From JBIQJD01 sp044507695 (GTDB lineage: Bacteria > Bacteroidota > Ignavibacteria > Ignavibacteriales > Ignavibacteriaceae), in the NCBI GenBank assembly GCA_044507695.1, contig JBIQJD010000004.1, positions 237,325-301,324 on the forward strand: 64,000 nt of DNA. The letters run 5' to 3'. The translations under genes were made by a program, and so were the position numbers. This document shows positions 1 to 7,846 of this stretch, one piece after another (within the stretch, counting starts at the first letter, position 1; every line of letters begins with the position of its first letter). The notes beneath the pieces were generated by a model. The model saw only the letters and a list, made by a program, of their open reading frames with translations, searched no databases and was not told the origin of the DNA.

Positions 1-1
1 A

Positions 2-1210
2 GACAGTACAAATAATGAAGCTTATGTTCAGTATTTAAAATATCTAAATGCAGAAAAAGTTTATAAAGGAATGCTGGAAGGATTGAATAACCCGGTTTTA
101 ATGCAACGCAAAAGAGATTTTGAAAGACAATTTAAATCTAAAGTACAGGCAGATAAAAATTTAAATGAAAAATATGGAAACATCTGGGACAAGATTGAAC
201 AAATTCAAAGGGAGATGAGATTACTTGATGAAAAAATTGATGCTTTAACAGTGGATCCGGACAGCTCAGCAATTTATTTTTTTGTTGCACAGGATCTTGT
301 TGATCTTGCAGATGAATTAAAACTTCCTGAAGATCAGCGCGTTGAATACTATAAAGATGTTGAACTTGATACACTTATCAATACAATAATCCCGGAAGAT
401 TATGAACACGAACTGAATAAAAAATTACTCGTTTTACAACTTCAGAAATTAATTGATAAACTTGGTTATGATAACCAGGTAGTAAAAAAAATTACTGCCG
501 GAAAAAATGCAGAAGATACTGCTGAATTTATGCTTGCAAATTCTGTTATTGATGAGCCGCAGAAGCTAAGAGAAATTATTAAAAAAGGTCCGGATGAAAT
601 TTTAAATATGGATGATCCGTTTATTTATTTTGTAATCAATTCCACGGAACAGATGAATCAGCTCGAGCTTCAATCAATTAAAATAAGTGATGATGAGGAA
701 GTTTATACACAGATGCTTGGCAAAGCTTTGTTTGAAGTTTACGGCACATCCATTCCGCCGGATGCAACATTCACACTGCGTATTTCAGATGGGGTTGTGA
801 AGGGATATCCTTACAACGGAACAATCGCTCCTCCGTTTACAACCTATTACGGAATGTACGAACGCTATTACGCTTTTGATCATGAGTATCCGTGGGACCT
901 TCCTGAAAAGTGGATTAATCCTCCTGCAGAATTTGATTTATCAACTCCGCTGAATTTTGTTTCAACAAATGATATTACCGGCGGAAGTTCCGGCAGCGCA
1001 GTAGTAAATAAAAATGGTGAATTAGTTGGAATTGCTTTCGATGGAAATATTCAAAGCCTGGCAGGGAATTTTATTTACACTGAAGAAGAAAACAGAATGG
1101 TTTCCGTTCACTCAGCGGGAATTATCGAAGCGCTGGTGGATATTTATAAATCAAAACGGTTAGCATATGAATTGCTGAGCGGTAAACTTGCAGAAGAAAT
1201 TAAGAACTAA
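2..1210 (+). CDS. S46 family dipeptidyl-peptidase, C-terminal part (5' end outside window)
   Basis: The frame is open from base 2, so the ATG at 71 is an internal Met and the gene starts upstream of the window. About 400 C-terminal residues are present. The serine-peptidase motif TGGSSGSAV lies near bases 977-1003, with the nucleophile Ser codon at 989-991. It is followed by NGELVGIAFDGN. Family knowledge: S46 enzymes (DPP7/DPP11) are periplasmic and release dipeptides from oligopeptides. Eighteen residues after the Ser is a Gly (FDGN). In characterised members, Gly at this place goes with hydrophobic P1 preference (DPP7) and Arg with acidic P1 (DPP11), so a DPP7-like specificity is inferred. 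The His and Asp of the triad would lie in the missing N-terminal half. The assignment to S46 is firm; the subtype is inferred. Confidence 0.9.
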   Translation, partial: DSTNNEAYVQYLKYLNAEKVYKGMLEGLNNPVLMQRKRDFERQFKSKVQADKNLNEKYGNIWDKIEQIQREMRLLDEKIDALTVDPDSSAIYFFVAQDLVDLADELKLPEDQRVEYYKDVELDTLINTIIPEDYEHELNKKLLVLQLQKLIDKLGYDNQVVKKITAGKNAEDTAEFMLANSVIDEPQKLREIIKKGPDEILNMDDPFIYFVINSTEQMNQLELQSIKISDDEEVYTQMLGKALFEVYGTSIPPDATFTLRISDGVVKGYPYNGTIAPPFTTYYGMYERYYAFDHEYPWDLPEKWINPPAEFDLSTPLNFVSTNDITGGSSGSAVVNKNGELVGIAFDGNIQSLAGNFIYTEEENRMVSVHSAGIIEALVDIYKSKRLAYELLSGKLAEEIKN

Positions 1211-1237
1211 ATTTTTCTTCTTAAAAAAGAAACAATT

Positions 1238-1783
1238 TTAAAGTAAATATCTTACCTGGATATGAACGGAAAAATATCTGGGAAAAGTTCCGCCAAAACC
1301 AAAAGCATATTCTGTTCCTGCAGAAGCATTAAAACCATCTGCAATTTTTTTAATATTTAATCCGGCTGCTAATGAAATTGTAATGCCGGTGGTCCATTCA
1401 TTTACTGTTGAAAAAGTCCTGTCATTCATATAAATAAATCCAACACCTTCTTCCAGAAAGAAATCATCCGGATAATTTTGTGTAACAATTCCTTTAATAG
1501 ATAATGTGCGCTGGAAAGGAAAATAATCATACCGTGTACCAGGCAAAAGATTATCAAAATCTCCTGCGTAGATGAATGTAAAGCGCGGATAAAACTGTTC
1601 ACATATAATTGGAAAATCAACAAACAAACTTGTATTAAAACTTCCGATGTTCGGGGATTGACCACCTATGAAACCGCCGCCAAGATATCCGCCGATGCCG
1701 ATATTCTGAGCTTTTGAATTTCCAGATTGGAATAAAAAAATCAACACGCAAAATAATTTTATAAGCTGCTTAAAAGTTTTCAT
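1238..1783 (-). CDS. small exported outer-membrane beta-barrel-like protein
   Basis: This 181-residue protein has a clear signal peptide (Lys-rich start, hydrophobic core to about residue 22, then SKAQ). The mature part is rich in Gly and aromatic residues in an alternating pattern (GIGGYLGGGFIGGQ near the N terminus, GTEYAFGFGG near the C terminus). It ends in RYLL, as expected of a small 8-strand outer-membrane barrel. I do not recognise a named family. The gene is convergent with the S46 peptidase, 27 bases away, and has no obvious operon partner. Role unknown. Confidence 0.6.
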   Translation of the reverse strand: MKTFKQLIKLFCVLIFLFQSGNSKAQNIGIGGYLGGGFIGGQSPNIGSFNTSLFVDFPIICEQFYPRFTFIYAGDFDNLLPGTRYDYFPFQRTLSIKGIVTQNYPDDFFLEEGVGFIYMNDRTFSTVNEWTTGITISLAAGLNIKKIADGFNASAGTEYAFGFGGTFPRYFSVHIQVRYLL

Positions 1784-1845
1784 GTAATTTCCGGAATAAA
1801 CTTCTCAAGTTGAATTTCAAAATAAATAAATCATCAATAAAATAA

Positions 1846-1947
1846 ATGTGCTCAAATAGAATTAACATCTATCATTACAAAGCCAAAATTAATTATGTTT
1901 ATGATTTGCTTGTAGAGAAGGATTATACTGAATATAAAGAACATTGA
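1846..1947 (+). other. short open stretch, possible gene remnant
   Basis: A 33-codon stretch (MCSNRINIYHYKAKINYVYD...) sits between the outer-membrane protein gene and gldC. It has no convincing ribosome site. Its composition looks protein-like, so it may be the tail of a decayed gene. No family is recognised. It could equally be chance. Confidence 0.2.
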
Positions 1948-2014
1948 TGTCTATAGCAGATTGCAGAATAAGCACATGAATTCTATCTTTGTTAAAAATG
2001 AATAGGGATTTATT

Positions 2015-2362
2015 ATGCCGAGAAAATCAGAAATAAAATTATACGTTGAACTTGATGAAAACAGAGTTCCCGCAACAATAGAATGGGAAGCAACTGATGC
2101 AGGTTTTACAGGGAAAAAAGAAGCTAACTCAATGATGCTTTCTCTTTGGGATAAGGAAGAAAAAGTAACACTTGGAATTGATCTTTGGACAAAAGAAATG
2201 TTTGTTGAGGATATGAACATTCACACACACCAGGTGCTTTTGAAATTAGCCGATACATTCAGACGATCGACAAAAAATAATGAAGCTGCAGATATGATAA
2301 ATAATTTTGCAGCGGAGTTTGCAGATAAACTGGAATTGAATAAAAAGGTAAAGAAGAATTAA
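2015..2362 (+). CDS. gldC: gliding motility protein GldC
   Basis: The 115-residue sequence has the GldC pattern: a start of RKSEIKLYVELDE, then IEWEATDAG, a central SLWDKEEKVTLGIDLWTKEM, and a helical end with LLKLADTFRR. GldC is a small cytoplasmic protein found with the gliding/type IX secretion genes of Bacteroidota and relatives. Its exact biochemical role is unknown. AGGGA at 1998-2002 provides a ribosome site upstream of the ATG. It converges on cydB with only 4 bases between the stop codons. Its presence, with the secretion-tag remnants elsewhere in the window, suggests the organism has the type IX system. Confidence 0.88.
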   Translation: MPRKSEIKLYVELDENRVPATIEWEATDAGFTGKKEANSMMLSLWDKEEKVTLGIDLWTKEMFVEDMNIHTHQVLLKLADTFRRSTKNNEAADMINNFAAEFADKLELNKKVKKN

Positions 2363-2366
2363 TTTT

Positions 2367-3401
2367 TTATTCCGCTCCGGCTTTTTCATTCCGTTCATCA
2401 ATCTTAAAAATTTTATATAAATAATAAAGAGAAGGAAAGATGATGAACGATCCAATTATTAAAGCCCAGCCAAGGTAATCCAGCGTAGCATCCGGCGCGT
2501 GTGAATTAAATAAGGTTAAATCATCAGCATCACCAAGATGAACGATTGTTGGAAAATAAACTGAATAAAATGCGCCGAGAATAAACAGAAGCTGCGCGCC
2601 GGCAATTATTCGCGATCTCCATTTTAATTCTTTATTTATTGCCTGCCATAGCAGCGGGAGTGAAACGGTTGCGAGTACAATAAAAATCATACTTGCAGTA
2701 TTTGTAAAAAAACTTTCAGCAAAATTCACCTGCTCAATAAAAGAAGCTATAAACACAAGTCCGCCCGTTACTACTGTTGCAATGTTTGCCTGCTTAGATT
2801 TCAGCTTGAACAATGCTTTTAATTCTTTATCGTTGGGATCAGCATCACCAATTAAAAATACTGCCGCCAATGAGGAAAAGAGCGCACAGAGAAATAATCC
2901 GATTGAAATTGAAAAAATATTGAACCATGGAAAGATGTATCCTTCCGGAAATCCTGATGGTGCTGCATGAATTTTTCCGGAAGCGATTGCGCCAATGTTG
3001 GTACCAAAAAAGAATGTTACAAAAAAACTTGAGTAAGCAAATATTCGGGAATAAACCGCTTGTGTTTTTGGTTCCTTCACCGCATCATAATGCCTGAAAG
3101 TAAAAGCACATCCGCGGAATACAATTCCAAGCAAAAGCAGAATTAAAGGAATATATAATGAAATTGATATACGGCTGTATATAGTCGGGAAGGCATTGAA
3201 CAGAATTACAATTGTAATTATGAGCCACATGTGATTTGCTTCCCAGATTGGAGCCATTGCACCGGTAATGCTGCTGCTGATTCTTTTTTTATTTTCACCT
3301 TTAGAAAATAATTCAACTATACCGGCACCAAAATCCGCACCGCCTAACAGGCAATACAGGTAAACTGATACGAGAAGAAAAATTATTATTATGTACAACA
3401 T
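2367..3401 (-). CDS. cydB: cytochrome bd quinol oxidase subunit II
   Basis: The 344-residue polytopic membrane protein has the CydB signature: GGADFGAGIVEL near residues 20-31 and PIWEANHMWLI near residues 50-60, followed by about eight further hydrophobic segments. With CydA it forms the high-affinity quinol:oxygen oxidoreductase of the cytoplasmic membrane, used at low oxygen. It follows cydA by 82 bases on the same strand, so the two form an operon. No CydX-like small subunit is recognisable just downstream, because gldC abuts from the other strand. Confidence 0.95.
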   Translation of the reverse strand: MLYIIIIFLLVSVYLYCLLGGADFGAGIVELFSKGENKKRISSSITGAMAPIWEANHMWLIITIVILFNAFPTIYSRISISLYIPLILLLLGIVFRGCAFTFRHYDAVKEPKTQAVYSRIFAYSSFFVTFFFGTNIGAIASGKIHAAPSGFPEGYIFPWFNIFSISIGLFLCALFSSLAAVFLIGDADPNDKELKALFKLKSKQANIATVVTGGLVFIASFIEQVNFAESFFTNTASMIFIVLATVSLPLLWQAINKELKWRSRIIAGAQLLFILGAFYSVYFPTIVHLGDADDLTLFNSHAPDATLDYLGWALIIGSFIIFPSLYYLYKIFKIDERNEKAGAE

Positions 3402-3483
3402 AGTTTTATCTTTCTAAATTCAGGTTCCTGTTTATAAGGAATTACAATTATCACCGGATGCTAAAAGTACTCTGCAACTTCAT

Positions 3484-4782
3484 CTATTTTGAATGCAATG
3501 CTTTAATCTGTCTTTGCATCAGCCAAACCGCAACAATTGATAAAATAAAATATACAGATGTAAATGCAGCAAGATGAAATACCTGTCCGGGTACAGGAGT
3601 AACTGATTCCGCGACTGTCATTATTTCATAAATGATCCATGGCTGCCTGCCAACCTCTGTAACAATCCAGCCGGCTTCAACGGCAATAAAACCGAGCGGA
3701 GTACAAAGTGCAACAACTATAAGAAATCTTTTATGCTCCAAAATATTTTTCCACTTTAACTGAAAGAGCCAGAAAAGAACGGACACTATTGCAAGAATAG
3801 TTCCGCATCCAACCATTATTTGAAAAGCAAGATGTGTAATTAAAACCGGCGGCCAGTGTTCCTTGGGAAATTCCTCCAATCCTTTTACTTCTGCATCAAA
3901 ATCTCCGTATGCAAGAAAGCTTAATGCTTTTGGAATTTCAATTCCATATTCAGTAATACGTGTTTGTTCATCCGGTATTCCGCCAATCGTAAGCGGTGCA
4001 CCCTTTTCAGTTTTAAACAATCCTTCCATTGCCGCAAGTTTTACCGGCTGGCGTTCCGCAACATCTTTAGCTGAGAAATCGCCGCTCAACGGCTGTGCAA
4101 CTGCAGCCACACTGCCGAACATAAGAGCAATGATCATCGCTTTTTTATGAAGTACACGTTCACGGTTCTTCAGATAAAGGATTGCATGAAGCCCTGCAAC
4201 AGCAAACGCGGTTGCCTCAAATGCTGCAATCGTCATGTGAAGTGTCTGGCTTATCCAGGCATCATTAAACATTGCTGCCCATGGATCAATATTATATGCC
4301 TGTCCGTTTATCCAATCAAAACCGGCAGGAGAATTCATCCACGCATTTGCAGTTACAACAAAAATTCCGGATGCAACTCCGGAAACGCCAACCAACAAAC
4401 CTGAAAACCAATGAATATAGGGATTCATTCTGTTCCAGCCGTAAAGAAAAAGCCCGATGCAGATTGCTTCAACAAAAAATGCAGTACCTTCCCAGCTAAA
4501 CGGCATACCGATAATTGCCCCTGCGTGTTTCATAAAGCCGGGCCATAGTAATCCAAGCTCAAATGAAAGTGCAGTGCCTGATACAGCACCGATAGCAAAA
4601 AAAATAGCAACGCCTTTTGACCACGTTTTTGTTAATCTGAGATAAATTTCATCCCTGGTTTTAAGCCATTTCCAGTGTGAGATAACCATTAAGAAAGGCA
4701 TAGTCATTCCAATGCAGGCAAAGATGATATGGAAGCCGAGAGAGATAGCCATTGTAAGACGGGCAGCTAAAAGATTATCCAT
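3484..4782 (-). CDS. cydA: cytochrome bd quinol oxidase subunit I
   Basis: This 432-residue subunit binds the hemes. Visible features are the N-terminal heme ligand region (MAISLGFHIIFA, His18), the GLLWPGFM segment, the quinol-loop motif QPVKLAAMEGLFKTEKGAPL, and VGRQPWIIYEIM near the C terminus. The loop lacks the long insertion of the E. coli enzyme, so this is the short Q-loop class common outside Proteobacteria. First gene of cydAB. It is divergent from the exported hypothetical protein at 4931, so the 148-base gap at 4783-4930 should contain promoters for both directions. Confidence 0.95.
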   Translation of the reverse strand: MDNLLAARLTMAISLGFHIIFACIGMTMPFLMVISHWKWLKTRDEIYLRLTKTWSKGVAIFFAIGAVSGTALSFELGLLWPGFMKHAGAIIGMPFSWEGTAFFVEAICIGLFLYGWNRMNPYIHWFSGLLVGVSGVASGIFVVTANAWMNSPAGFDWINGQAYNIDPWAAMFNDAWISQTLHMTIAAFEATAFAVAGLHAILYLKNRERVLHKKAMIIALMFGSVAAVAQPLSGDFSAKDVAERQPVKLAAMEGLFKTEKGAPLTIGGIPDEQTRITEYGIEIPKALSFLAYGDFDAEVKGLEEFPKEHWPPVLITHLAFQIMVGCGTILAIVSVLFWLFQLKWKNILEHKRFLIVVALCTPLGFIAVEAGWIVTEVGRQPWIIYEIMTVAESVTPVPGQVFHLAAFTSVYFILSIVAVWLMQRQIKALHSK

Positions 4783-4930
4783 TCAAACTCCGCTAAGAAT
4801 TTAGATTCAAAAACTATGAAATTAATTTATAATCTTCCTTACTTTTAAAAGAGACTGATAATTTAAGATATTTTACACTACTATTTTTATCTGGAATGAA
4901 CTAACTTAAATCAAAATAAATGAGGTTTGT

Positions 4931-5350
4931 ATGAAGATTTTTAAGAAGCTGTGCAGGCTGTTTCTTGTTTTTGTTATCAGCTTTCAGATAAGCTTTTGTG
5001 TTGATGCATTTGCAGGAGTAAATGATAAGGTGGGCGGCGGCAGCGGTTCAGCACAAGCAGGCGGCTCAAGCGGAGATGATATTTTGATTTATGTTGCAGC
5101 CGCGGCAGTTGTTGGGCTTGTTGTATGGAAGGTAATTTCGGACAGAAACAAGAAGGCTGAAACAGAAGAAAAATCTGATTCAACAAAAGCTATGATTCTT
5201 ATGCCGCTGCAAAAAGAGAATAATGGTACAGCAGCGATTATAAGGAATATGCAGGAAAAAATTCCTGTCAAACTAACGCTTGGTGTAAATTCATCAAATT
5301 ATTTTATGAATGATAAAAAAGTAAGTGTGGGAATAAGGTATTCGTTTTAG
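4931..5350 (+). CDS. exported hypothetical protein with Gly/Ser linker and one membrane segment
   Basis: The 139-residue product has an N-terminal signal sequence (about residues 1-28), then a Gly/Ser-rich linker (GGGSGSAQAGGSSG). A hydrophobic segment follows (ILIYVAAAAVVGLVVWKVI, about residues 55-75), then a charged stretch. The last 30 residues alternate hydrophobic/polar and end SVGIRYSF. The terminal Phe after alternating residues resembles a last outer-membrane strand, but one strand cannot make a barrel. GAGG lies at 4922-4925 before the ATG. No family recognised; function unknown. Confidence 0.6.
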   Translation: MKIFKKLCRLFLVFVISFQISFCVDAFAGVNDKVGGGSGSAQAGGSSGDDILIYVAAAAVVGLVVWKVISDRNKKAETEEKSDSTKAMILMPLQKENNGTAAIIRNMQEKIPVKLTLGVNSSNYFMNDKKVSVGIRYSF

Positions 5351-5390
5351 TTGACAATTTATCAATTCATAATTAAGAATTAACAATTGG
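5351..5390. repeat. AT-rich AATTCATAATTAAGAATTAACAATT-type dispersed repeat
   Basis: The segment is built from short words such as TTCATAATTAAGAATTAACAATT that can fold on themselves. A close relative occurs at 11957-11997, again ending in GAATTAACAATT. Both copies lie just outside coding regions. I read it as a small dispersed non-coding repeat with no known function. Confidence 0.5.
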
Positions 5391-5446
5391 ATTGGTGATG
5401 TAATTTACAAAATTCTTACTGCAGCCATTTTTGTGAATGAAAATAG

Positions 5447-5869
5447 ATTCTTGCAAAGGCTGCAATAATTTTTAAATACCTGCGGCAGTCACGAACCCAA
5501 CATACGCCGCTGCCTTCCTCTTCAATTAAAATATTTAATGCTATAGCCGCGGTAAACAACGGCATTAATTGTTTTGATCCTGTTAAAAGGAACGGCATAT
5601 TGAAACATGCCTGGGTAAAAGGTAATGATGAATTTTTACTGCCCGGAAAGCCAGGTATTGAAGTTAAACCAATAAAGTTCTCAGTACGTGAAACTGAAAT
5701 TATCAGGCTTATTGCTCAAGGTAAACGATCCCGGGAAATAGTAGATGAGATCAATATTTCGGTATTTACTCTGGACCAGCATAAAAATCATATCCGGAAG
5801 AAATTAAATCTGGATTCCGCACGCGATATTCTAAAATATGTATTAAACCATAAAATTGAGTGGGATTAA
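5447..5869 (+). pseudogene. 5'-truncated NarL/LuxR-type response regulator (REC end plus HTH)
   Basis: Bases 5600-5869 encode a clear LuxR-type helix-turn-helix (FSVRETEIIRLIAQGKRSREI, then ISVFTLDQHKNHIRKKLNLD). A TTG at 5600 with AAAGGA upstream could start a stand-alone 89-residue protein. However, the same frame stays open back to 5447. There it reads SSSIKIFNAIAAVNNGINCFDP, which matches the last helix and strand of a receiver domain (the usual pattern is an 'AIxAVxxGxxxF' segment). The rest of the receiver, with the phospho-Asp, is missing. The simplest reading is a NarL-family regulator that lost its 5' two-thirds. Residual expression of the HTH from TTG remains possible. Confidence 0.65.
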
Positions 5870-5891
5870 AAAATAGGGGTGGAAGAAGTGA

Positions 5892-6074
5892 AAAAGACTT
5901 TTTTGGGGTTCATTTGAAGGTTTGTTACACTACAATGGTTCAGATTTTAAGCTGATATATAATGAACATTCAAATTACGGCGGGGCAGTTATTTTTGAAA
6001 ACGATGTTTTTTTCTTGACAACAGATTGGGGCAAAACTAATTATGAATTAATGATTCACGGTACGCTTAAATAG
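5892..6074 (+). pseudogene. C-terminal remnant of a propeller-type lipoprotein
   Basis: The frame opens after a stop at 5889-5891. It encodes 60 residues including GSFEGLLHYNGSDFKLIYNE and ends ELMIHGTLK. This resembles the C-terminal blade of the propeller lipoprotein at 48397-49529 (which has FHYNGVLW and ends TVIFHGK). There is no start codon with a ribosome site and no N-terminal part. I read it as a decayed paralogue of that family, lying directly behind the truncated response regulator. Confidence 0.6.
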
Positions 6075-6110
6075 AAAGGGAAATAGTAGAGTAAATAAAA
6101 TTATAAAAGT

Positions 6111-6195
6111 GGGAATGGTGCGCCAACACCATACCCGTTGTAAATAAGTTTAGGCTGCTCACCTAATAGGCATTTTACTGCCATTTATTTACGGC
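6111..6195 (+). ncRNA. candidate structured RNA / leader with three-way junction
   Basis: Four helices are visible. (1) GGGAATGGTG (6111-6120) pairs with CACCATACCC (6127-6136), with one mismatch and a 6-base loop. (2) GTTGTAAATAA (6137-6147) pairs with TTATTTACGGC (6185-6195), 11 pairs including two G-U. (3) TTAGG/CCTAA (6150-6154 with 6162-6166) and (4) GGCA/TGCC (6169-6172 with 6179-6182) both lie inside helix 2. Helices 2-4 form a three-way junction. It precedes a ribosome site (AAGGGA at 6225-6230) and an ATG at 6237 opening a frame that is cut short, so it may be the leader of a lost gene. It matches no riboswitch class that I recognise. Confidence 0.4.
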
Positions 6196-6236
6196 CATTT
6201 TTATTTGGCTTTATTAATTTAATTAAGGGATCTCAA

Positions 6237-6296
6237 ATGAACAAAAGTAAGTGGAACTTAAAATTAATTACTCCTGGTAACTTATCCTGTAAATAG
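6237..6296 (+). pseudogene. orphan gene start, truncated after 19 codons
   Basis: AAGGGA at 6225-6230 and an ATG at 6237 look like a genuine translation start. The product (MNKSKWNLKLITPGNL...) stops at 6294-6296, inside the 3' end of the oppositely oriented sugar dehydrogenase. It looks like the 5' stub of a gene whose body was lost. An alternative is a short leader peptide following the structured RNA upstream. Confidence 0.3.
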
Positions 6297-7398
6297 CTCC
6301 GCCATAGTCATCAGAAACCAGCATGGAACCATCATCCATCAGTTCAATATCCACCGGTCTGCCTGAAACTGAATTTCCATTAAGCCAGCCTTCGGCAAAC
6401 GGCTCATAACTAACTGCATTGTTTCCGTTTAATTTAACGAGCATTACTCTATAACCAATTTTTTCACTTCTGTTCCATGAACCATGTTCAGCAATAAAGA
6501 TTTGATTTTTATATTCATCCGGAAACATATTACCGGTGTAGAACTCCATTCCAAGTGCTGCTACGTGAGGGCCAAGCTGCTGAACTGGTTTTGTATATTG
6601 TGAAAGATCCTTTCCTTCACCGAATTCAGGATCACGGATATCATTCCCGTGCATAAAAGGAAAGCCAAAGTGCATACCTATTTGCGGTGCACGGTTTAGC
6701 TCATCCGGTGGAATATTATCACCAAGCATATCTCTTCCATTATCAGTAAACCACAGCTCACCGGTTTCAGGATGCCAATCGAATCCCACAGTGTTTCTGA
6801 TGCCGTGCGCATAAATTTCAAAGCCGCTTCCATCCGGATTCATTCTTGTTATTGAAGAATAAATTTCATTTTCAGGATTACAGACATTACAAGGCGATCC
6901 GACCGGTACATAAAGTTTATCATCGGGACCAAAGGCAATGTACTTCCAGCCGTGAGAGCGATCCGATGGAAATTGATCAAAAACTACAACCGGCTGCGGA
7001 TTATTACGCATGTTTTTTTCAATATCATCAAAGCGTAAAATTCTGCTTATCTCTGATACATAAAGTGAACCCTCATGAAGTGCTACTCCGTTTGGACTCG
7101 TTAATCCTCTTGCAATAGTTATTACTTCATCAGCTTTATAATCTTTGTTTGAATCAATTACAGCGTAAACATTTCCATTGCCGCGTGTACCAACAAACAA
7201 AATTCCGTTATCGCTCATTGCCATAGAGCGTGCGCCCTCAACATCATCTGCAAAAATTTCAATTTTAAATCCGGGAGGAAGTGAAATGCCAGGTTCATTT
7301 TCTATTTGTTCGGGAGAATTCTCCTGGCTGCAATTTAAAGTTCCAACTGCAAAAGTTATACTTAAAAATATGAGGATGATTTTTTTAAGATTATTCAT
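6268..7398 (-). CDS. PQQ-dependent sugar (glucose/sorbosone) dehydrogenase family lipoprotein
   Basis: The product is a secreted six-bladed propeller of the soluble glucose/sorbosone dehydrogenase family. It starts with a signal sequence ending LNC, a relaxed lipobox, so it is probably lipid-anchored. Recognisable blocks are LPPGFKIEIFADD, GILFVGTRGNGNVY, LTSPNGVALHEGSLYV, SHGWKYIAFGPDDKLYVPVG, HGIRNTVGFDWHPETGELWF and IFIAEHGSWNRS. Family members oxidise aldose-type sugars with PQQ in the periplasm; the substrate cannot be read here. AAGGAG ends 5 bases before the ATG at 7398, which favours that start over a GTG 6 bases upstream. No PQQ biosynthesis genes are nearby. Confidence 0.85.
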   Translation of the reverse strand: MNNLKKIILIFLSITFAVGTLNCSQENSPEQIENEPGISLPPGFKIEIFADDVEGARSMAMSDNGILFVGTRGNGNVYAVIDSNKDYKADEVITIARGLTSPNGVALHEGSLYVSEISRILRFDDIEKNMRNNPQPVVVFDQFPSDRSHGWKYIAFGPDDKLYVPVGSPCNVCNPENEIYSSITRMNPDGSGFEIYAHGIRNTVGFDWHPETGELWFTDNGRDMLGDNIPPDELNRAPQIGMHFGFPFMHGNDIRDPEFGEGKDLSQYTKPVQQLGPHVAALGMEFYTGNMFPDEYKNQIFIAEHGSWNRSEKIGYRVMLVKLNGNNAVSYEPFAEGWLNGNSVSGRPVDIELMDDGSMLVSDDYGGAIYRISYQE

Positions 7399-7415
7399 AT
7401 TCACTCCTTAAAATT

Positions 7416-7607
7416 TTAATAGGAATTTTCCGGCGGAGGAAGAATGATCCATAATATGATGTAAACGAGAATGCCGGGGAAAGCTGCGCTTAATACGGAT
7501 AACAGAACGTATGCAATCCGCACAACTGTTGGATCCCAGCCGAGCCATTCAGCTATACCGCCGCATACTCCTGCTATCATTGAATTTCTTGATCTTCTGA
7601 GAGGCAT
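7416..7607 (-). CDS. PspC-domain membrane protein
   Basis: This 63-residue protein is a bare PspC domain: basic start RRSRNSMIAGVCGGIAEWLG, then DPTVVRIAYVLLSV and a hydrophobic helix ending IILPP. PspC proteins sit in the inner membrane and take part in envelope-stress sensing. Stand-alone copies are common in Bacteroidota-related genomes and their partners are unclear. It lies 17 bases upstream of the sugar dehydrogenase start on the same strand and may be co-transcribed with it. AGGATG serves as ribosome site. Confidence 0.88.
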   Translation of the reverse strand: MPLRRSRNSMIAGVCGGIAEWLGWDPTVVRIAYVLLSVLSAAFPGILVYIILWIILPPPENSY

Positions 7608-7846
7608 AACTTATCATCCTGTTAATTTGTGATAACATAAATATTTATTTCACAAATATAAAATAGTAAAAATAAGGATTGATTTGTCTCAACTTATATG
7701 AAAGAGAATTGATATCTATTAAGATTTTTAAGTGAAATGAGATAATATATTTTGTCATCTCAACAAAAGATAATGATATGTGTTAGCTGAGAACTTCAGA
7801 CAGGGAAGAATCCAGAACGATGAATTTACTAGCCGATATGAATGGA

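Noticed and set aside
71..1210. S46 peptidase starting at ATG 71
   Set aside because: The frame is open to the window edge and the family is much longer; the Met is internal.
5416..5598. 60-codon minus-strand frame
   Set aside because: It is antisense to the in-frame receiver-domain remnant, has no ribosome site, and has no recognisable protein pattern.
6111..6195. Integron attC site
   Set aside because: The inverted-repeat layout suggested it, but the GTTRRRY and RYYYAAC core sites are missing and there is no integrase or cassette series.
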